A stretch of 64,000 bases of DNA from Trichothermofontia sichuanensis B231 (GTDB lineage Bacteria; Cyanobacteriota; Cyanobacteriia; B231): contig NZ_CP110848.1 in assembly GCF_026240635.1 (NCBI RefSeq), forward strand, positions 3,305,741-3,369,740. Direction: 5' to 3'. The notes beneath the pieces were generated by a model that had not been told where the DNA came from, made no database searches, and saw only the letters and a list, made by a program, of their open reading frames with translations. Positions 1 to 9,524 of the stretch are shown here, piece after piece; the first letter of the stretch is position 1, and each line of letters starts with the position of its first letter. A program made the translations under genes and the position numbers.

Positions 1-1
1 A

Positions 2-1153
2 CGGGTTCAGCGTCAGGAAAATGATCTGCTGCTGCTAGCAATTCCTTTTCGTAGGCAAGATGCCCCGACTTTAGTAGTAGGCCGTACCCACGGGATTGCA
101 CCGGGATTTATGCGTCTGGATCTCGATCCAGGTTGGCGCTTTACCAAGCGATCGTTTAATGGTCAGCGGTTAGGACATATCTACCTTACGCACGATCGTA
201 GCCTTCAGGAACTGGCCCAACTGGCCGCTCCCTTGCCCCCTTCCCCACCACCGACCCGCCAGCAGCAAACGCCGATGGTCTCTGCTGCTCTCCCAACGCC
301 CCCTGCGCCAGAGATCCCGGCGGCAATGCCTGCCACACCGACGGCCCCTAGCACCCCAGTCACCGCTGCCCGCGAAGTTGACCAACCGATCATCATTCCG
401 GTCCCGCCGCCGGCATCAAGCCCTACTGCCCCAGTTAATACGAGTATCCGTAATCGCATCAACCCCAGCGCGATCGTGCCGCCTTCCCAGCGGCCAGTTG
501 CCTCCCCACCCCCCCTACCAATGACTACCCCGGCCACCGATCAACCGATTATCATTCCGGTCCCGCCCCCCGAATCGGGTCCTGTAGCTGCGGCCAATAC
601 CGGCATTGGTGGCCCCCTCATCCCCAGACCAATCGCGCCGCCACGCCAGCGGGAAAGCACACCGCGGAACAGCCGTTCCCCAATGCCAGCACCGCCGTCC
701 ACCCCAACGGCAGCTACCCCACCTAACGCCAATGCCGCCCTCATTGCTACCGCCAATCTGCCCACGGTTCGTATTGCGCCGACCCCTGGCTCGGTACCCC
801 CGCCCTTAGCCTCGCGTTCGGGTAGCGCTGCCGCTGAAGCCGCGACGACGCTATCAACCCCACCCTTACCCCCCCCAACCCCCCGCCCCCCAGCCCCTAC
901 TCGGAGTGCGTCCCCCCCGCCCAGTGCCGTCACTGCCACTGGCTTTGCCTATCGACTGGTGGCCTATGCCGATACGTCCCAAGCCCAAGCTGCCGTGCGA
1001 TCGCTCATCCCCGATGCCTTTCGGGTGATGTACAACGGTCGGGTGGTTTGGCAAGCCGGGTTATTCCGCGCCCATGAAATTGACCAGGCGCGATCGTTGC
1101 AACAGCAGTTGCGACAGATGAATATCCAAACGGTGTTATTGACCGCCCAGTAA
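2..1153 (+). CDS. Proline-rich protein with SPOR-like C-terminus (5' end outside window)
   Basis: The frame is open from base 2 to the stop at 1153, so the true start lies upstream; the ATG at 110 is internal. The readable protein has a short globular N-terminal part (through about residue 75) ending near LGHIYLTHDRSLQEL. A Pro/Ala/Thr-rich linker of about 200 residues follows, containing the motif DQPIIIPVPPP twice. The last 70 residues resemble a SPOR fold: a strand (FAYRLVAYAD), a helix, then RVMYNGRVVWQAGLF and a helix ending QTVLLTAQ. SPOR domains bind denuded peptidoglycan, which would suit an exported or envelope protein. The upstream domain cannot be judged from this fragment. Confidence 0.6.
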   Translation, partial: RVQRQENDLLLLAIPFRRQDAPTLVVGRTHGIAPGFMRLDLDPGWRFTKRSFNGQRLGHIYLTHDRSLQELAQLAAPLPPSPPPTRQQQTPMVSAALPTPPAPEIPAAMPATPTAPSTPVTAAREVDQPIIIPVPPPASSPTAPVNTSIRNRINPSAIVPPSQRPVASPPPLPMTTPATDQPIIIPVPPPESGPVAAANTGIGGPLIPRPIAPPRQRESTPRNSRSPMPAPPSTPTAATPPNANAALIATANLPTVRIAPTPGSVPPPLASRSGSAAAEAATTLSTPPLPPPTPRPPAPTRSASPPPSAVTATGFAYRLVAYADTSQAQAAVRSLIPDAFRVMYNGRVVWQAGLFRAHEIDQARSLQQQLRQMNIQTVLLTAQ

Positions 1154-1308
1154 TTGAGCATTAGTAGAAGCATTAGTAGATATGACAAGTTGTTAAATTT
1201 TCTTGCCACTCTGGTTAGCCACCTATCTAAAAGTCAACACTGGGCTGGTTTAGAAAGCGTCACCCCTGTTCAGGCAGGTTGGGCTAAAAACCGACACACT
1301 GGAAGTGT

Positions 1309-4300
1309 ATGATCCTCTCCCGGCAGCGGGAAGCTAACTGCCAAATGTTCAACCTGGGTAAAAGATGGCGTTTCAGTCTGGGGCTACTGCTCAGCCTGTT
1401 GATCCTGGGTCTGGTCAGTACCCTGAGTGTTGAGTGGCTCTGGTTCCAGTCTCTAGGGTATGGAGCGGCTTTTCAGGTCCGTGTGGCCCTCTATGGTCTG
1501 ATTTGGGTAATTACCCTTAGCGGTACGGCTCTGTTTCTGGGGGTTAACCTGCGGCTGGCCCAACGGTTGCGCCATTCCCGTCCTTCGTCTTCCCCCCCCG
1601 CTGGCAATCGCAGTGTTGCTTCCCCCCGGAACCGTCGCCCCCCTCCAACCGCGTATCATCCCGGTTCCCTCTCCCTCTGGCAAATACTCCTGAGCTTTGC
1701 CCTAGGGGCTATTCTGATCGGGCTGCTGCTTATGCACTATGGTCAAGAAGCGGTGGCCTACTGGTACCCAGAAAAACAACTGACTAGCCATACCCCCAGC
1801 CTTCCCAGTGCCTTTTCCCTGACGGTGATCGCCCAGATGCTCCAGACGTGGGTGATTCAACCGTGGCAAATCCTGGCAGCCATAGCCGGTGGCGTGTGCT
1901 TACTGATTGCCCCCCTGCGCACGGTGAGCGCGATCGCCCTGCTGTTGGGACTATGCCTGGGCACAACCCTGGCTGGTAGCTGGACCCATGTTCTCCTTTA
2001 CTTCCACACCAAAGCCTTTGGTCAAGTTGATCCCCTCTTTCACCTCGACCTGAGTACCTACCTCTTTCGGTTGCCCCTGTGGGAATTGTTGATCTTCTGG
2101 TTATTGGGCCTGAGCCTCTATGCCCTGATCGCGGTTTTCCTGGTTTATATCCTGTCGGGAAATAGCTTGAGTCAGGGGCGCTTTATCGGATTTTCCCCGG
2201 CCCAGCAACGGCACTTGTGTGGCGTCGGCAGTTGCTTTTTCCTGGTGAGCGCCTTTAGCTATTGGCTGTCGCGCTACAAACTGCTGTTTTCCGATCGCGG
2301 CGTGACGTATGGGGCCAGTTATACGGATATCACCGTTCAACTCCCCGTCAACACCCTGTTAAGTGTAGGGGCTGGCGTGTTAGCCATCCTGCTGCTATGG
2401 CAGGTCCTAGAGGGGCAGCAGCCGCTGCCGTTACCCAAGCTCCTGCAACCCTCCCGACGTTCCGTGCGTCGCTTTGGGGGCAGTCCCTCGCCGCAATCCA
2501 GCCCGCTTAGCGGTGGGCTATCCTCCCCGCGTCCGGGGCACGAACCGTGGCAACCGGTGCACCTGTTAGCCGTTGGCTTGCTCACGTATCTGATCCTCGT
2601 CGTGAGCTTGGGGTATGCTCTACCGGCCCTTGTGCAGCGGTTGGATGTGCAACCAAATGAACTGGCCCGTGAGCGGCCCTATATCCTGCGCAGTCTGGAG
2701 TTTACCCGCCAAGCCTTTGATCTCCAGAACACGGAAACTCGCACCTTTCTGCCAGAGGGACAACTCACGGTCCAGGATTTGTTAAAAAACGACGCGACGA
2801 TTCGCAACATCCGCCTCTGGGACGAGCGCCCCCTGTTGCAAACCAATCGCCAGCTTCAGCAGATCCGGCTTTACTATCGGTTTTACGATGCCGATATCGA
2901 TCGCTACCGCATTCGCCAAACCGATGGTCGCGACGAACTCCAGCAGGTCCTGATCGCGGCCCGTGAACTGGATTATAGCAGTGTCCCTCCCCAGGCCCAA
3001 ACCTGGGTGAATGAACATCTGGTCTATACCCACGGCTATGGCTTTACGCTGAGTCCAGTGAATACGGTTGGGCAGGCAGGTTTACCCTTTTACTTTGTCC
3101 GCAATATTGGCAGTGATACGACCATTGAAGGCAATGGGGCACTTCAGGTATCCGGCCCGGAAATCCGCGACAGCATCCCCATCGGCCAACCCCGCATCTA
3201 TTACGGCGAGTTGACCGATACCTATGTGATGACCAACACCCGGATGCAGGAGTTTGACTATCCCAGCGGGGATGACAATGTTTATACGACCTATACAGGA
3301 CGCGGGGGAGTCGCGATCGGCTCGCCGTGGCGGCGGCTTCTGTTTGCCCTGTATCTGCGGGATTGGCAAATGCTGTTCACGCGCAATTTCACGCCTGATA
3401 CGCGGGTACTGTTCCGGCGCAATATCCAGACGCGGGTGAAAACCCTGGCTCCGTTTTTACATCTCGATCGCGATCCATACCTGGTAGTGGCAGATGCCGA
3501 TCTGCACCTACCGGCGAATAATCCCCAGGCAGCGGTGTGGGCCAAACAACCGAAGACTGATGAAAACTATCTGTACTGGATGATTGATGCCTATACGGTT
3601 TCGGATCGATATCCCTATTCTGATCCGGGCACCCAACCCTTCAATTACATTCGTAATTCGGTCAAGGTCGTGGTTGACGCCTACAATGGCTCAGTCTACT
3701 TCTATGTAGCTGATCCCACTGATCCCCTCATCCAGGCTTGGAATGAAATTTTCCCCGGTTTTTTCCAGCCGCTGAGCCATTTACCGGCGACCTTGCGCAG
3801 CCATATTCGCTATCCGATCGACTTGTTTAATGTACAGTCAGAACGCCTGCTGTCCTACCACATGCGGGATGCCCAGGTGTTTTATAACCGGGAAGACCAG
3901 TGGCGGGTGCCCAGTGAGATCTATGGTGATGAGACCCAGCCCGTCGCCCCCTACTACTTGATTATGAAAATTCCCCAGGAAACCTCGGAAGAGTTTATCC
4001 TGTTGCATCCCTTCACCCCAATCGGGCGCAATAACCTGATTGCCTGGTTTGCAGGGCGATCCGATGGCCATAACTACGGCAAACGGTTATTGTATCAATT
4101 TCCCAAAGAACGCCTGATCTATGGACCAGAGCAAATCGAAGCCCGGATTAACCAGGACCCGATTATTTCCCAGCAAATTTCCCTCTGGAATCGGCGGGGG
4201 TCACGGGTGATTCAGGGCAATTTACTGGTCATTCCGATCGAACAATCCTTGCTCTATGTTGAACCCCTTTATTTAGAAGCCGAACGCAATAGCTTACCCA

Positions 4301-4494
4301 CCCTTGCCAGAGTCATTGTTGCCTACGAAAATCGGATCGTGATGGCCGCAACGTTGCGAGAAAGTCTGGAGGCAATTTTTATGCGCTCGGATCTCACTAA
4401 TGCTCCCGCGATCGTCCGTCCGCTAGCCGAAGCGGCCCTCCTCCCCTCGGAAGATGCCGCGATTGTTAATCCCTCCAATGCTCCCTTACCCTGA
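1309..4494 (+). CDS. UPF0182 family large membrane protein
   Basis: This 1061-residue protein has about seven hydrophobic segments in its first 440 residues and a long hydrophilic C-terminal part. Recognisable UPF0182 (COG1615) blocks include ERPYILRSLEFTRQAF, YYGELTDTYV and FTPIGRNNLIAWFAGRSDG. The family's biochemical role is unknown. The length fits the family. A second in-frame ATG at 1345 (MFNLGKRW) gives an N-terminus leading straight into the first membrane segment and may be the real start; neither ATG has an ideally spaced ribosome site. The gene stands alone between an envelope-type gene and a GIY-YIG gene. Confidence 0.85.
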   Translation: MILSRQREANCQMFNLGKRWRFSLGLLLSLLILGLVSTLSVEWLWFQSLGYGAAFQVRVALYGLIWVITLSGTALFLGVNLRLAQRLRHSRPSSSPPAGNRSVASPRNRRPPPTAYHPGSLSLWQILLSFALGAILIGLLLMHYGQEAVAYWYPEKQLTSHTPSLPSAFSLTVIAQMLQTWVIQPWQILAAIAGGVCLLIAPLRTVSAIALLLGLCLGTTLAGSWTHVLLYFHTKAFGQVDPLFHLDLSTYLFRLPLWELLIFWLLGLSLYALIAVFLVYILSGNSLSQGRFIGFSPAQQRHLCGVGSCFFLVSAFSYWLSRYKLLFSDRGVTYGASYTDITVQLPVNTLLSVGAGVLAILLLWQVLEGQQPLPLPKLLQPSRRSVRRFGGSPSPQSSPLSGGLSSPRPGHEPWQPVHLLAVGLLTYLILVVSLGYALPALVQRLDVQPNELARERPYILRSLEFTRQAFDLQNTETRTFLPEGQLTVQDLLKNDATIRNIRLWDERPLLQTNRQLQQIRLYYRFYDADIDRYRIRQTDGRDELQQVLIAARELDYSSVPPQAQTWVNEHLVYTHGYGFTLSPVNTVGQAGLPFYFVRNIGSDTTIEGNGALQVSGPEIRDSIPIGQPRIYYGELTDTYVMTNTRMQEFDYPSGDDNVYTTYTGRGGVAIGSPWRRLLFALYLRDWQMLFTRNFTPDTRVLFRRNIQTRVKTLAPFLHLDRDPYLVVADADLHLPANNPQAAVWAKQPKTDENYLYWMIDAYTVSDRYPYSDPGTQPFNYIRNSVKVVVDAYNGSVYFYVADPTDPLIQAWNEIFPGFFQPLSHLPATLRSHIRYPIDLFNVQSERLLSYHMRDAQVFYNREDQWRVPSEIYGDETQPVAPYYLIMKIPQETSEEFILLHPFTPIGRNNLIAWFAGRSDGHNYGKRLLYQFPKERLIYGPEQIEARINQDPIISQQISLWNRRGSRVIQGNLLVIPIEQSLLYVEPLYLEAERNSLPTLARVIVAYENRIVMAATLRESLEAIFMRSDLTNAPAIVRPLAEAALLPSEDAAIVNPSNAPLP

Positions 4495-4635
4495 GAGGGA
4501 TAACGGAGAGCTCCCGAATGATGAGCCGCTTCCCTGGATGCCTCCCCACTTTGGTAGCCGTCACCCTAAATCCCGCTCCCAAATCGGGAGAGAGACTGCC
4601 ATCCAGCTCCCCTGCTCCGCCATTGATTAAAAGCC

Positions 4636-5184
4636 ATGCTCCATTCCCCTGCTTCTGAAATTCCCACCCTTGCGAGTTTAGAACTGCAACCCTATCTAGA
4701 TAACAACGGTCAACTTCCCGAAAGCCTCCAGGGGAGGATTGGGGTCTATGCCATTTTTGATTCCGCACAAACCCTCCAACTGGTCAACTATTCCCGCGAT
4801 GTCTATCTGAGTTTGAAACAGCACCTGGTCCGGCAACCCCACCGCTGTTATGGTTTCAAGCTATACACCATCAGTCGGCCCCAGCGATCGACCCTGGAAG
4901 CCATTCAATCGGCCTGGATTCAAGAAAATGGAACGCTCCCACCCGGTAATGCAGATGAGGCGGAACAATGGGCACCCGCGATCGATGTTAAACCTTACCT
5001 CACGGAAGCGGAACAACAGCAATACGCCCAGGCGGCAGAACTGGATCAAATCAAGCTGCTGAAAACTGTTGCCCGTCGCGTGGAAACGGAGGTGCTGGCG
5101 GCCCTCGCTAGCCGGGGGGTGCAAATGCCGCTGCGGTTTGATCCCAAGGCAAAGGAGAAGGGCCTCTTGCAACTCAAGGCTTAG
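4636..5184 (+). CDS. GIY-YIG domain protein, cyanobacterial/plastid type
   Basis: A 182-residue protein. The first half carries the short GIY-YIG-like core (IGVYAIFD near residue 35, then YSRDVYLSLKQHL and CYGFKLYTI). Similar domains occur as stand-alone cyanobacterial proteins and fused to glutaredoxin S16 in plants. The second half (RVETEVLAALASRGVQMPLRFDPKAKEKG) is also typical of that cyanobacterial group. The family fold is a nuclease, but activity cannot be inferred here. The gene follows the UPF0182 gene after 141 bases and may have its own promoter. Confidence 0.75.
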   Translation: MLHSPASEIPTLASLELQPYLDNNGQLPESLQGRIGVYAIFDSAQTLQLVNYSRDVYLSLKQHLVRQPHRCYGFKLYTISRPQRSTLEAIQSAWIQENGTLPPGNADEAEQWAPAIDVKPYLTEAEQQQYAQAAELDQIKLLKTVARRVETEVLAALASRGVQMPLRFDPKAKEKGLLQLKA

Positions 5185-5269
5185 AGCACAGCAGGTTTAG
5201 GCATCCAGATTTTAGCGGCTCCCTGGGTTTGATGTTCCTGATTTCGGCGGCTGGGTCAGGAAAAACTGT

Positions 5270-5794
5270 GTGCCTGTGATGTCTATCCCCCTGCCGCCGA
5301 TGAAGACAGCCCTGATTGATCCACCGCTGGATTGGCAACCCCTGGATTGGGCGGATGCAGCCCGAATTATTCAACGCTGGGCTGAGCCGCCGTTGTTATT
5401 GGCTGGTGGGGCTACCCCAACTGGCAATCAATCTGGTCTTTCAACGTTTCCTGGAGAGACACTGGGTGAACGGCTCTGCCAACTCGCCCAACATTGTCTA
5501 GCCAGCAGTCGAGGATGGCAACAAGCCTGCCAGATAGGATGGGAGGGGGCGATCCAGGATGTGGCTCGCTATGCGCCACCGGTTGCCGCCCTTTCCTTGG
5601 CAAGTTTGTCTGGGGGCTACCTGCTTCAGGCCCCCCTTGCCGCGCCACTAGACCTCAGAGCACCCAGCTTCGCTGTCATTGAGAACTCAACGTTCACACC
5701 GCGTTTTACGATCCCGTCCCCTCCGATCGCTGCCTTTGTCGCGATCGCCTATCCGGAGCGGCTATCGCCGGAAATGAGAATAGATGCGAACTAA
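5270..5794 (+). CDS. Hypothetical protein
   Basis: A 174-residue ORF with a GTG start at 5270, preceded by AGGA at a spacing of 8; an in-frame ATG lies at 5279. The protein is rich in Ala, Pro and Leu and has no motif that I recognise. A Gly/Leu-rich stretch near residues 125-140 could be weakly hydrophobic. It ends 4 bases inside the convergent gene on the other strand. The compact start signal and length favour a real gene, but the composition could also come from chance, so confidence is modest. Confidence 0.4.
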   Translation: MPVMSIPLPPMKTALIDPPLDWQPLDWADAARIIQRWAEPPLLLAGGATPTGNQSGLSTFPGETLGERLCQLAQHCLASSRGWQQACQIGWEGAIQDVARYAPPVAALSLASLSGGYLLQAPLAAPLDLRAPSFAVIENSTFTPRFTIPSPPIAAFVAIAYPERLSPEMRIDAN

Positions 5795-6162
5795 CCCAGA
5801 GAATCCAGATCCAGCGCCTGGGACCCCCCACGCTCCAATTGCAGCAAAATCTTGCCCAATTGCCCCCAGACTAGGGCCGCTGTGAACAGCGTCAGGGGCA
5901 ACGAAATCGTATAGGACAATTCGGGCGGGAAACCAAAAATCTGTAACCCTGCGGTTAGGAATAAGCCGATGCCAATGCAGATGCCTAAGAACGGGAAAAA
6001 TAACTTGAAACTGCGCACGGCAGCCAAGTTCTCGCTAGTGCGATGTTTTGACCAGAACTGCACCGATTGTTTAAGGGTCCCAGAAAAAGCAGCTCCAGAA
6101 GTCATGCCAATGAATAAACCTGCTAAAAACAGGAAATAGGGGGGATCAGCTAGATAATACAC
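5791..6162 (-). CDS. Small conserved-type membrane protein
   Basis: A 123-residue protein with three hydrophobic segments: FLFLAGLFIGMTSGAAF near the N-terminus, LFFPFLGICIGIGLFLTAGL in the middle and a third around residues 80-100. The tail is polar. I do not recognise a named family. It lies 40 bases downstream of the UbiB-type kinase gene on the same strand, so the two are probably co-transcribed. Its 3' end overlaps the convergent hypothetical ORF by 4 bases. Confidence 0.65.
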   Translation of the reverse strand: MYYLADPPYFLFLAGLFIGMTSGAAFSGTLKQSVQFWSKHRTSENLAAVRSFKLFFPFLGICIGIGLFLTAGLQIFGFPPELSYTISLPLTLFTAALVWGQLGKILLQLERGGSQALDLDSLG

Positions 6163-6202
6163 GCAGACAACCTCTTACTTGAAAATCTCACTTGACAAGT
6201 CA

Positions 6203-7942
6203 TTAACGCAGGGCATTTTGTAAAGCACTCAGGGGGGCCATCGTGGGCAAAAAGGCAGCGGCTCCTTCTAGCGAAAACTCCGCCAGTGCCCCCAATGCCG
6301 AACTCAACAGCCGCTCAGGCCGCAGATCTTCCTTGATTAAACCCCAAAGCCGTTGCACTTCCTCTGTATGCAGGCGATCGTCTTCGGTCAGAGCCAGTAA
6401 CAATTGCCGCCGCAGATAACGCCCCTCCTCCGACAGGAGGTATTGGAAGCCCAATTGGGCTGTCGGTAAGAGATCAAAACTTTGATCGGTGCGGGCAATC
6501 CGCAACAGATTTTCTAGCCGCTGCCATTGGAACCGACCATCCCGGAAGAGGACCTCCAACAACCGCCGCCGTAATTGGGGCGACTCCCCTTGTAACAGGC
6601 GACGGGCCACATAGGGATAGGCGACCTCGACAATTTTGAAATTGGGGTTCATACTCAGGGCTAACCCCTCTTGGGTCACCAGCGATCGAATAATCAGGGC
6701 AAATTTAGCCGGCACCCGGAAGGGATAGTCAAACATTAATTCTGAGAAGCGATCGGTAATTGTTTTAAAGTTAAAATCCCGGACGCTTTCACCCATAATG
6801 TCGCCCAAAACCGCTTCCAGGGCCGGCACGATCGGGCGGATATCCGTCTCAGGAGCCAGAAACCCTAACTTCACAAAATCCATCGCCAGTTCCTGGTATT
6901 CCTGATTAATCAGATGCACCAAGGCATCCACCAAAGTTTCCTTCGTCTGCTCGTCCAGTTGGTCCATCATGCCAAAATCAATGTAGGCCAAGCGTCCGAA
7001 TACCTCTGGTTCCTGATCATCGACCGACATCACAAACAAATTACCAGGATGGGGGTCAGCGTGGAAAAAGCCAAATTCCAGCAATTGCTGTAACCCAGAG
7101 GTGACGCCAATACGGATAATTTCATTCACCTCCAGACCTGCCGCACGAATTTCCTCCGTGCCCGTCATCTTGATGCCATCGATCCACTCCAGGGTTAACA
7201 CCCGCGAGGAAGTATAACGCCAATAAATGCGAGGTACCTTGATTTCCGGGTGATCGCGGAAGTTCTCGGCAAACTTCTCCGCGTTGCGCCCCTCGTTCAG
7301 ATAATCGATTTCCTCAAACAGCTTGGTGCCAAACTCATCCACAATCAACCGCAGATCATGGCCGAGATTCAGGGGCAGAACCGCCGACAACCAGCCAGCC
7401 GCCCACCGCATCAGGAACAAATCCAGGGTCAGCACCGGTAACAGGTTAGGCCGCTGCACCTTCAACGCAACTGACTCACCCGTATGCAGTTGGGCACGAT
7501 AGACCTGTCCCAAACTGGCCGCGGCAACGGGTGTAGCAGACACGCTACTAAACATCTCGGCGATCGGCTGATTTAACTCCGCCTCCACCAGGGCCATTGC
7601 CTGGTCCGTGGGGAAGGGGGGCAGTTGATCTTGGAGTTTGACTAACTCTTCCAGAAAATCCTTATGGATCAAATCGGGTCGGGTGGACAAGGCTTGGCCC
7701 ACTTTGATAAAGGTCGGTCCCAGACGGGTCAGCAATTGACGGAGTTGGACGGCTCGCATGGCCTTATGGCTGGCCGTCTTCCCCATAAAACGGTCCCATT
7801 GCAACCCCAGCAGAAAGCCTGCAAACCCCCAGATAATTGTCAGCGCTCGCCAGAGCACTCGCCAAGGGCGGGCGGAGTAATAACGAGCGATCGCCTCAGG
7901 ATCGTAACTTCGTAGCGAGTCCAGTGAATGCCGGGTCACCAA
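6203..7942 (-). CDS. ABC1/AarF/UbiB-family atypical kinase
   Basis: A 579-residue protein with the full set of ABC1-family motifs: KVGQ at 80-83 followed by STRPDL, the Ala-rich loop AAASLG at about 140-145, a lysine in VALKVQRP at 161, HADPHPGN at 294-301 and DFG at 322-324. Members (UbiB, COQ8, plant ABC1K) act as atypical kinases or ATPases linked to isoprenoid quinone metabolism; in cyanobacteria and plastids they are associated with plastoquinone and tocopherol. The C-terminal 200 residues are all-helical with hydrophobic stretches. Start at ATG 7942. It heads a probable two-gene unit with the small membrane protein downstream. Confidence 0.9.
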   Translation of the reverse strand: MVTRHSLDSLRSYDPEAIARYYSARPWRVLWRALTIIWGFAGFLLGLQWDRFMGKTASHKAMRAVQLRQLLTRLGPTFIKVGQALSTRPDLIHKDFLEELVKLQDQLPPFPTDQAMALVEAELNQPIAEMFSSVSATPVAAASLGQVYRAQLHTGESVALKVQRPNLLPVLTLDLFLMRWAAGWLSAVLPLNLGHDLRLIVDEFGTKLFEEIDYLNEGRNAEKFAENFRDHPEIKVPRIYWRYTSSRVLTLEWIDGIKMTGTEEIRAAGLEVNEIIRIGVTSGLQQLLEFGFFHADPHPGNLFVMSVDDQEPEVFGRLAYIDFGMMDQLDEQTKETLVDALVHLINQEYQELAMDFVKLGFLAPETDIRPIVPALEAVLGDIMGESVRDFNFKTITDRFSELMFDYPFRVPAKFALIIRSLVTQEGLALSMNPNFKIVEVAYPYVARRLLQGESPQLRRRLLEVLFRDGRFQWQRLENLLRIARTDQSFDLLPTAQLGFQYLLSEEGRYLRRQLLLALTEDDRLHTEEVQRLWGLIKEDLRPERLLSSALGALAEFSLEGAAAFLPTMAPLSALQNALR

Positions 7943-8685
7943 CTTGTACCTCTACCTTACTCTAAGTGGCGTGTGTCATCGGGGCTACAGGCAGGCAAGG
8001 GCTACATGAATGCCCCTCCCCACCAGAAAACTCAAAAAAGATTAAGAATCGAATCTAAAGGCTCGTCGCATGGTATAGAGCGCTCCTGAAAAATAGCGTA
8101 TTAATTATCGATTTGTTAACTTAAGTATACAAAAATACAAATACTTTTGGACGATCGTTTGCGGTTAATTGGGAGCTGTTACCAGTCAAATTCCTGAGGA
8201 TTTCGCGCCAGGGCTTGCGATTGTGGGATCGATCGCAACTGGGTAAGAAACCGGCAAAACGTAAAGAAATGTAAACAACCTACCAATGCTTCCGATCGCG
8301 TTGGGGTCCGAATTAGCAGCGATGAGTCCATTAGAATTCAATCCATAGAAAAAAGACAGGGGTGCTCTCAAGACAGAGGTGATCGGGTTCATTCTGGCGG
8401 ATAGCGATCGCCCTTGTCTGTATCGTGGGGCAACTCAGTGGGGTCATCCGGTGGGGTGAACGCAATTCACCGATCGGCATGAGGTCTAGAGATGGCTGCG
8501 AGCGCGACACTGGGAGATAACGAATGGGCCCCAACCCCAAAACGGTGCTTCGGCCTAACCCCATAGACACTGCACGATCGCAGCCCCATCAGAGAACTGC
8601 ATGGCTGACTTTCTGAGTCAATCCCTTGCGGAATGATTAACTGTCTGCATTCAGGCTCCATCACGATTCACGCACAGAGACCCCT
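7943..8685. other. Long intergenic region, no gene recognised
   Basis: About 740 bases between the divergent UbiB-type gene and the small exported protein gene. The part near 8040-8170 is AT-rich with scattered A/T runs and could hold promoters for either side. Several ORFs of 60-80 codons are present but have arbitrary composition and no start signals. I see no tRNA, riboswitch or clear hairpin. Confidence 0.5.
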
Positions 8686-8919
8686 ATGAAAACTCTACTC
8701 ACCCAAGCCTTACTCAGCGGGTTGGCAGCCATCAGTACCACTGGAGTCGCCCTGCTGACTGCACAACCAGCAGACGCCATGACCTGTTACTATCAAACGG
8801 TCTATATCCCCATTGTCTCTGGTGGCTACGATACGGCCTAAGGCTATTGGGTCCCCCGTCAAGTACGGTATGTGCAACAAATCCAACCGGTTTGTGTGAT
8901 CAACCCAGTTGGCAGTTGA
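8686..8919 (+). pseudogene. Small exported protein gene with internal stop codon
   Basis: The ATG at 8686 opens a 51-codon frame ending in TAA at 8839-8841. The product has a clear signal peptide: MKTLLTQALL, a hydrophobic core and a cleavage-like ADA near residue 31. A Cys/Tyr-rich stretch CYYQTVYIPIVSGGYDTA follows. Directly after the TAA the same frame continues for 25 codons with matching character (GYWVPRQVRYVQQIQPVCV) to TGA at 8917-8919. This reads as one protein of about 77 residues broken by a nonsense codon, or as a readthrough or short-form gene. A sequencing error is also possible. It has no named family. Confidence 0.45.
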
Positions 8920-9093
8920 GTCTGCCCCATTGGCCAGAGGTGACCTAGTACCATACCCCTAAAGTTTCGCAACGTTGGTAGTCATGACTGTCGCCGTTGC
9001 TGGCTCTAGCCAGCGCTACAAACGTTGCGTAGTTTAATGAGTGGAATGCCCCCCTGTTGTGACGGATTTGCCCGTCATCCGTAGTAAACCCAG

Positions 9094-9441
9094 CTAGACC
9101 TTAGCCTTGAGGGTTTGATGAATACTTTGCAATTCCGCCAGAATCGCGGTTAAGAGTTCTTCGGTGCGATCGGGGACCCGGGGTTCAACCTCAATGATGA
9201 CGGGTTTGAGATCCAACACATCCCTAGCAAAGCGGGCTACCTCATTGGGGTGAAACAACAAAGGTTCGCGCTTATGTTGTCGATACTCCGGGTTCAACAG
9301 TTGGGGATTATAGGGGGGATTCAGAAGTCGCCGATCGGTATTGACATAGCGATAAACCGATGCCCGCGATCGATGCAATAGTTTTTGCACTGCATCGATA
9401 TCTAGTAATCCCACTGGCTCTGTAGGTTCAACTGTTGCCAT
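9094..9441 (-). CDS. Helix-turn-helix-like conserved cyanobacterial protein
   Basis: A 115-residue protein from the ATG at 9441. The frame is open to 9588, but that upstream part runs through a dispersed repeat and an inserted MITE, so it is not coding. The N-terminal half contains a MerR/excisionase-like helix-turn-helix (VGLLDIDAVQKLL then SRASVYRYVN). A segment rich in Pro and Asn follows, then HPNEVARFARDVLD and a short helical tail (TEELLTAILAELQSIHQTL). This suggests a small DNA-binding protein; target unknown. The upstream region was remodelled by repeats (9525-9751), which could have altered its promoter. Confidence 0.6.
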   Translation of the reverse strand: MATVEPTEPVGLLDIDAVQKLLHRSRASVYRYVNTDRRLLNPPYNPQLLNPEYRQHKREPLLFHPNEVARFARDVLDLKPVIIEVEPRVPDRTEELLTAILAELQSIHQTLKAKV

Positions 9442-9524
9442 ATTGCCCTGGACTCCCCGTGTGACTACCCAATCAATCTGAATCTGAGACAATCTTGAGA
9501 CAATCTTAATATGAGATTCCTTAG

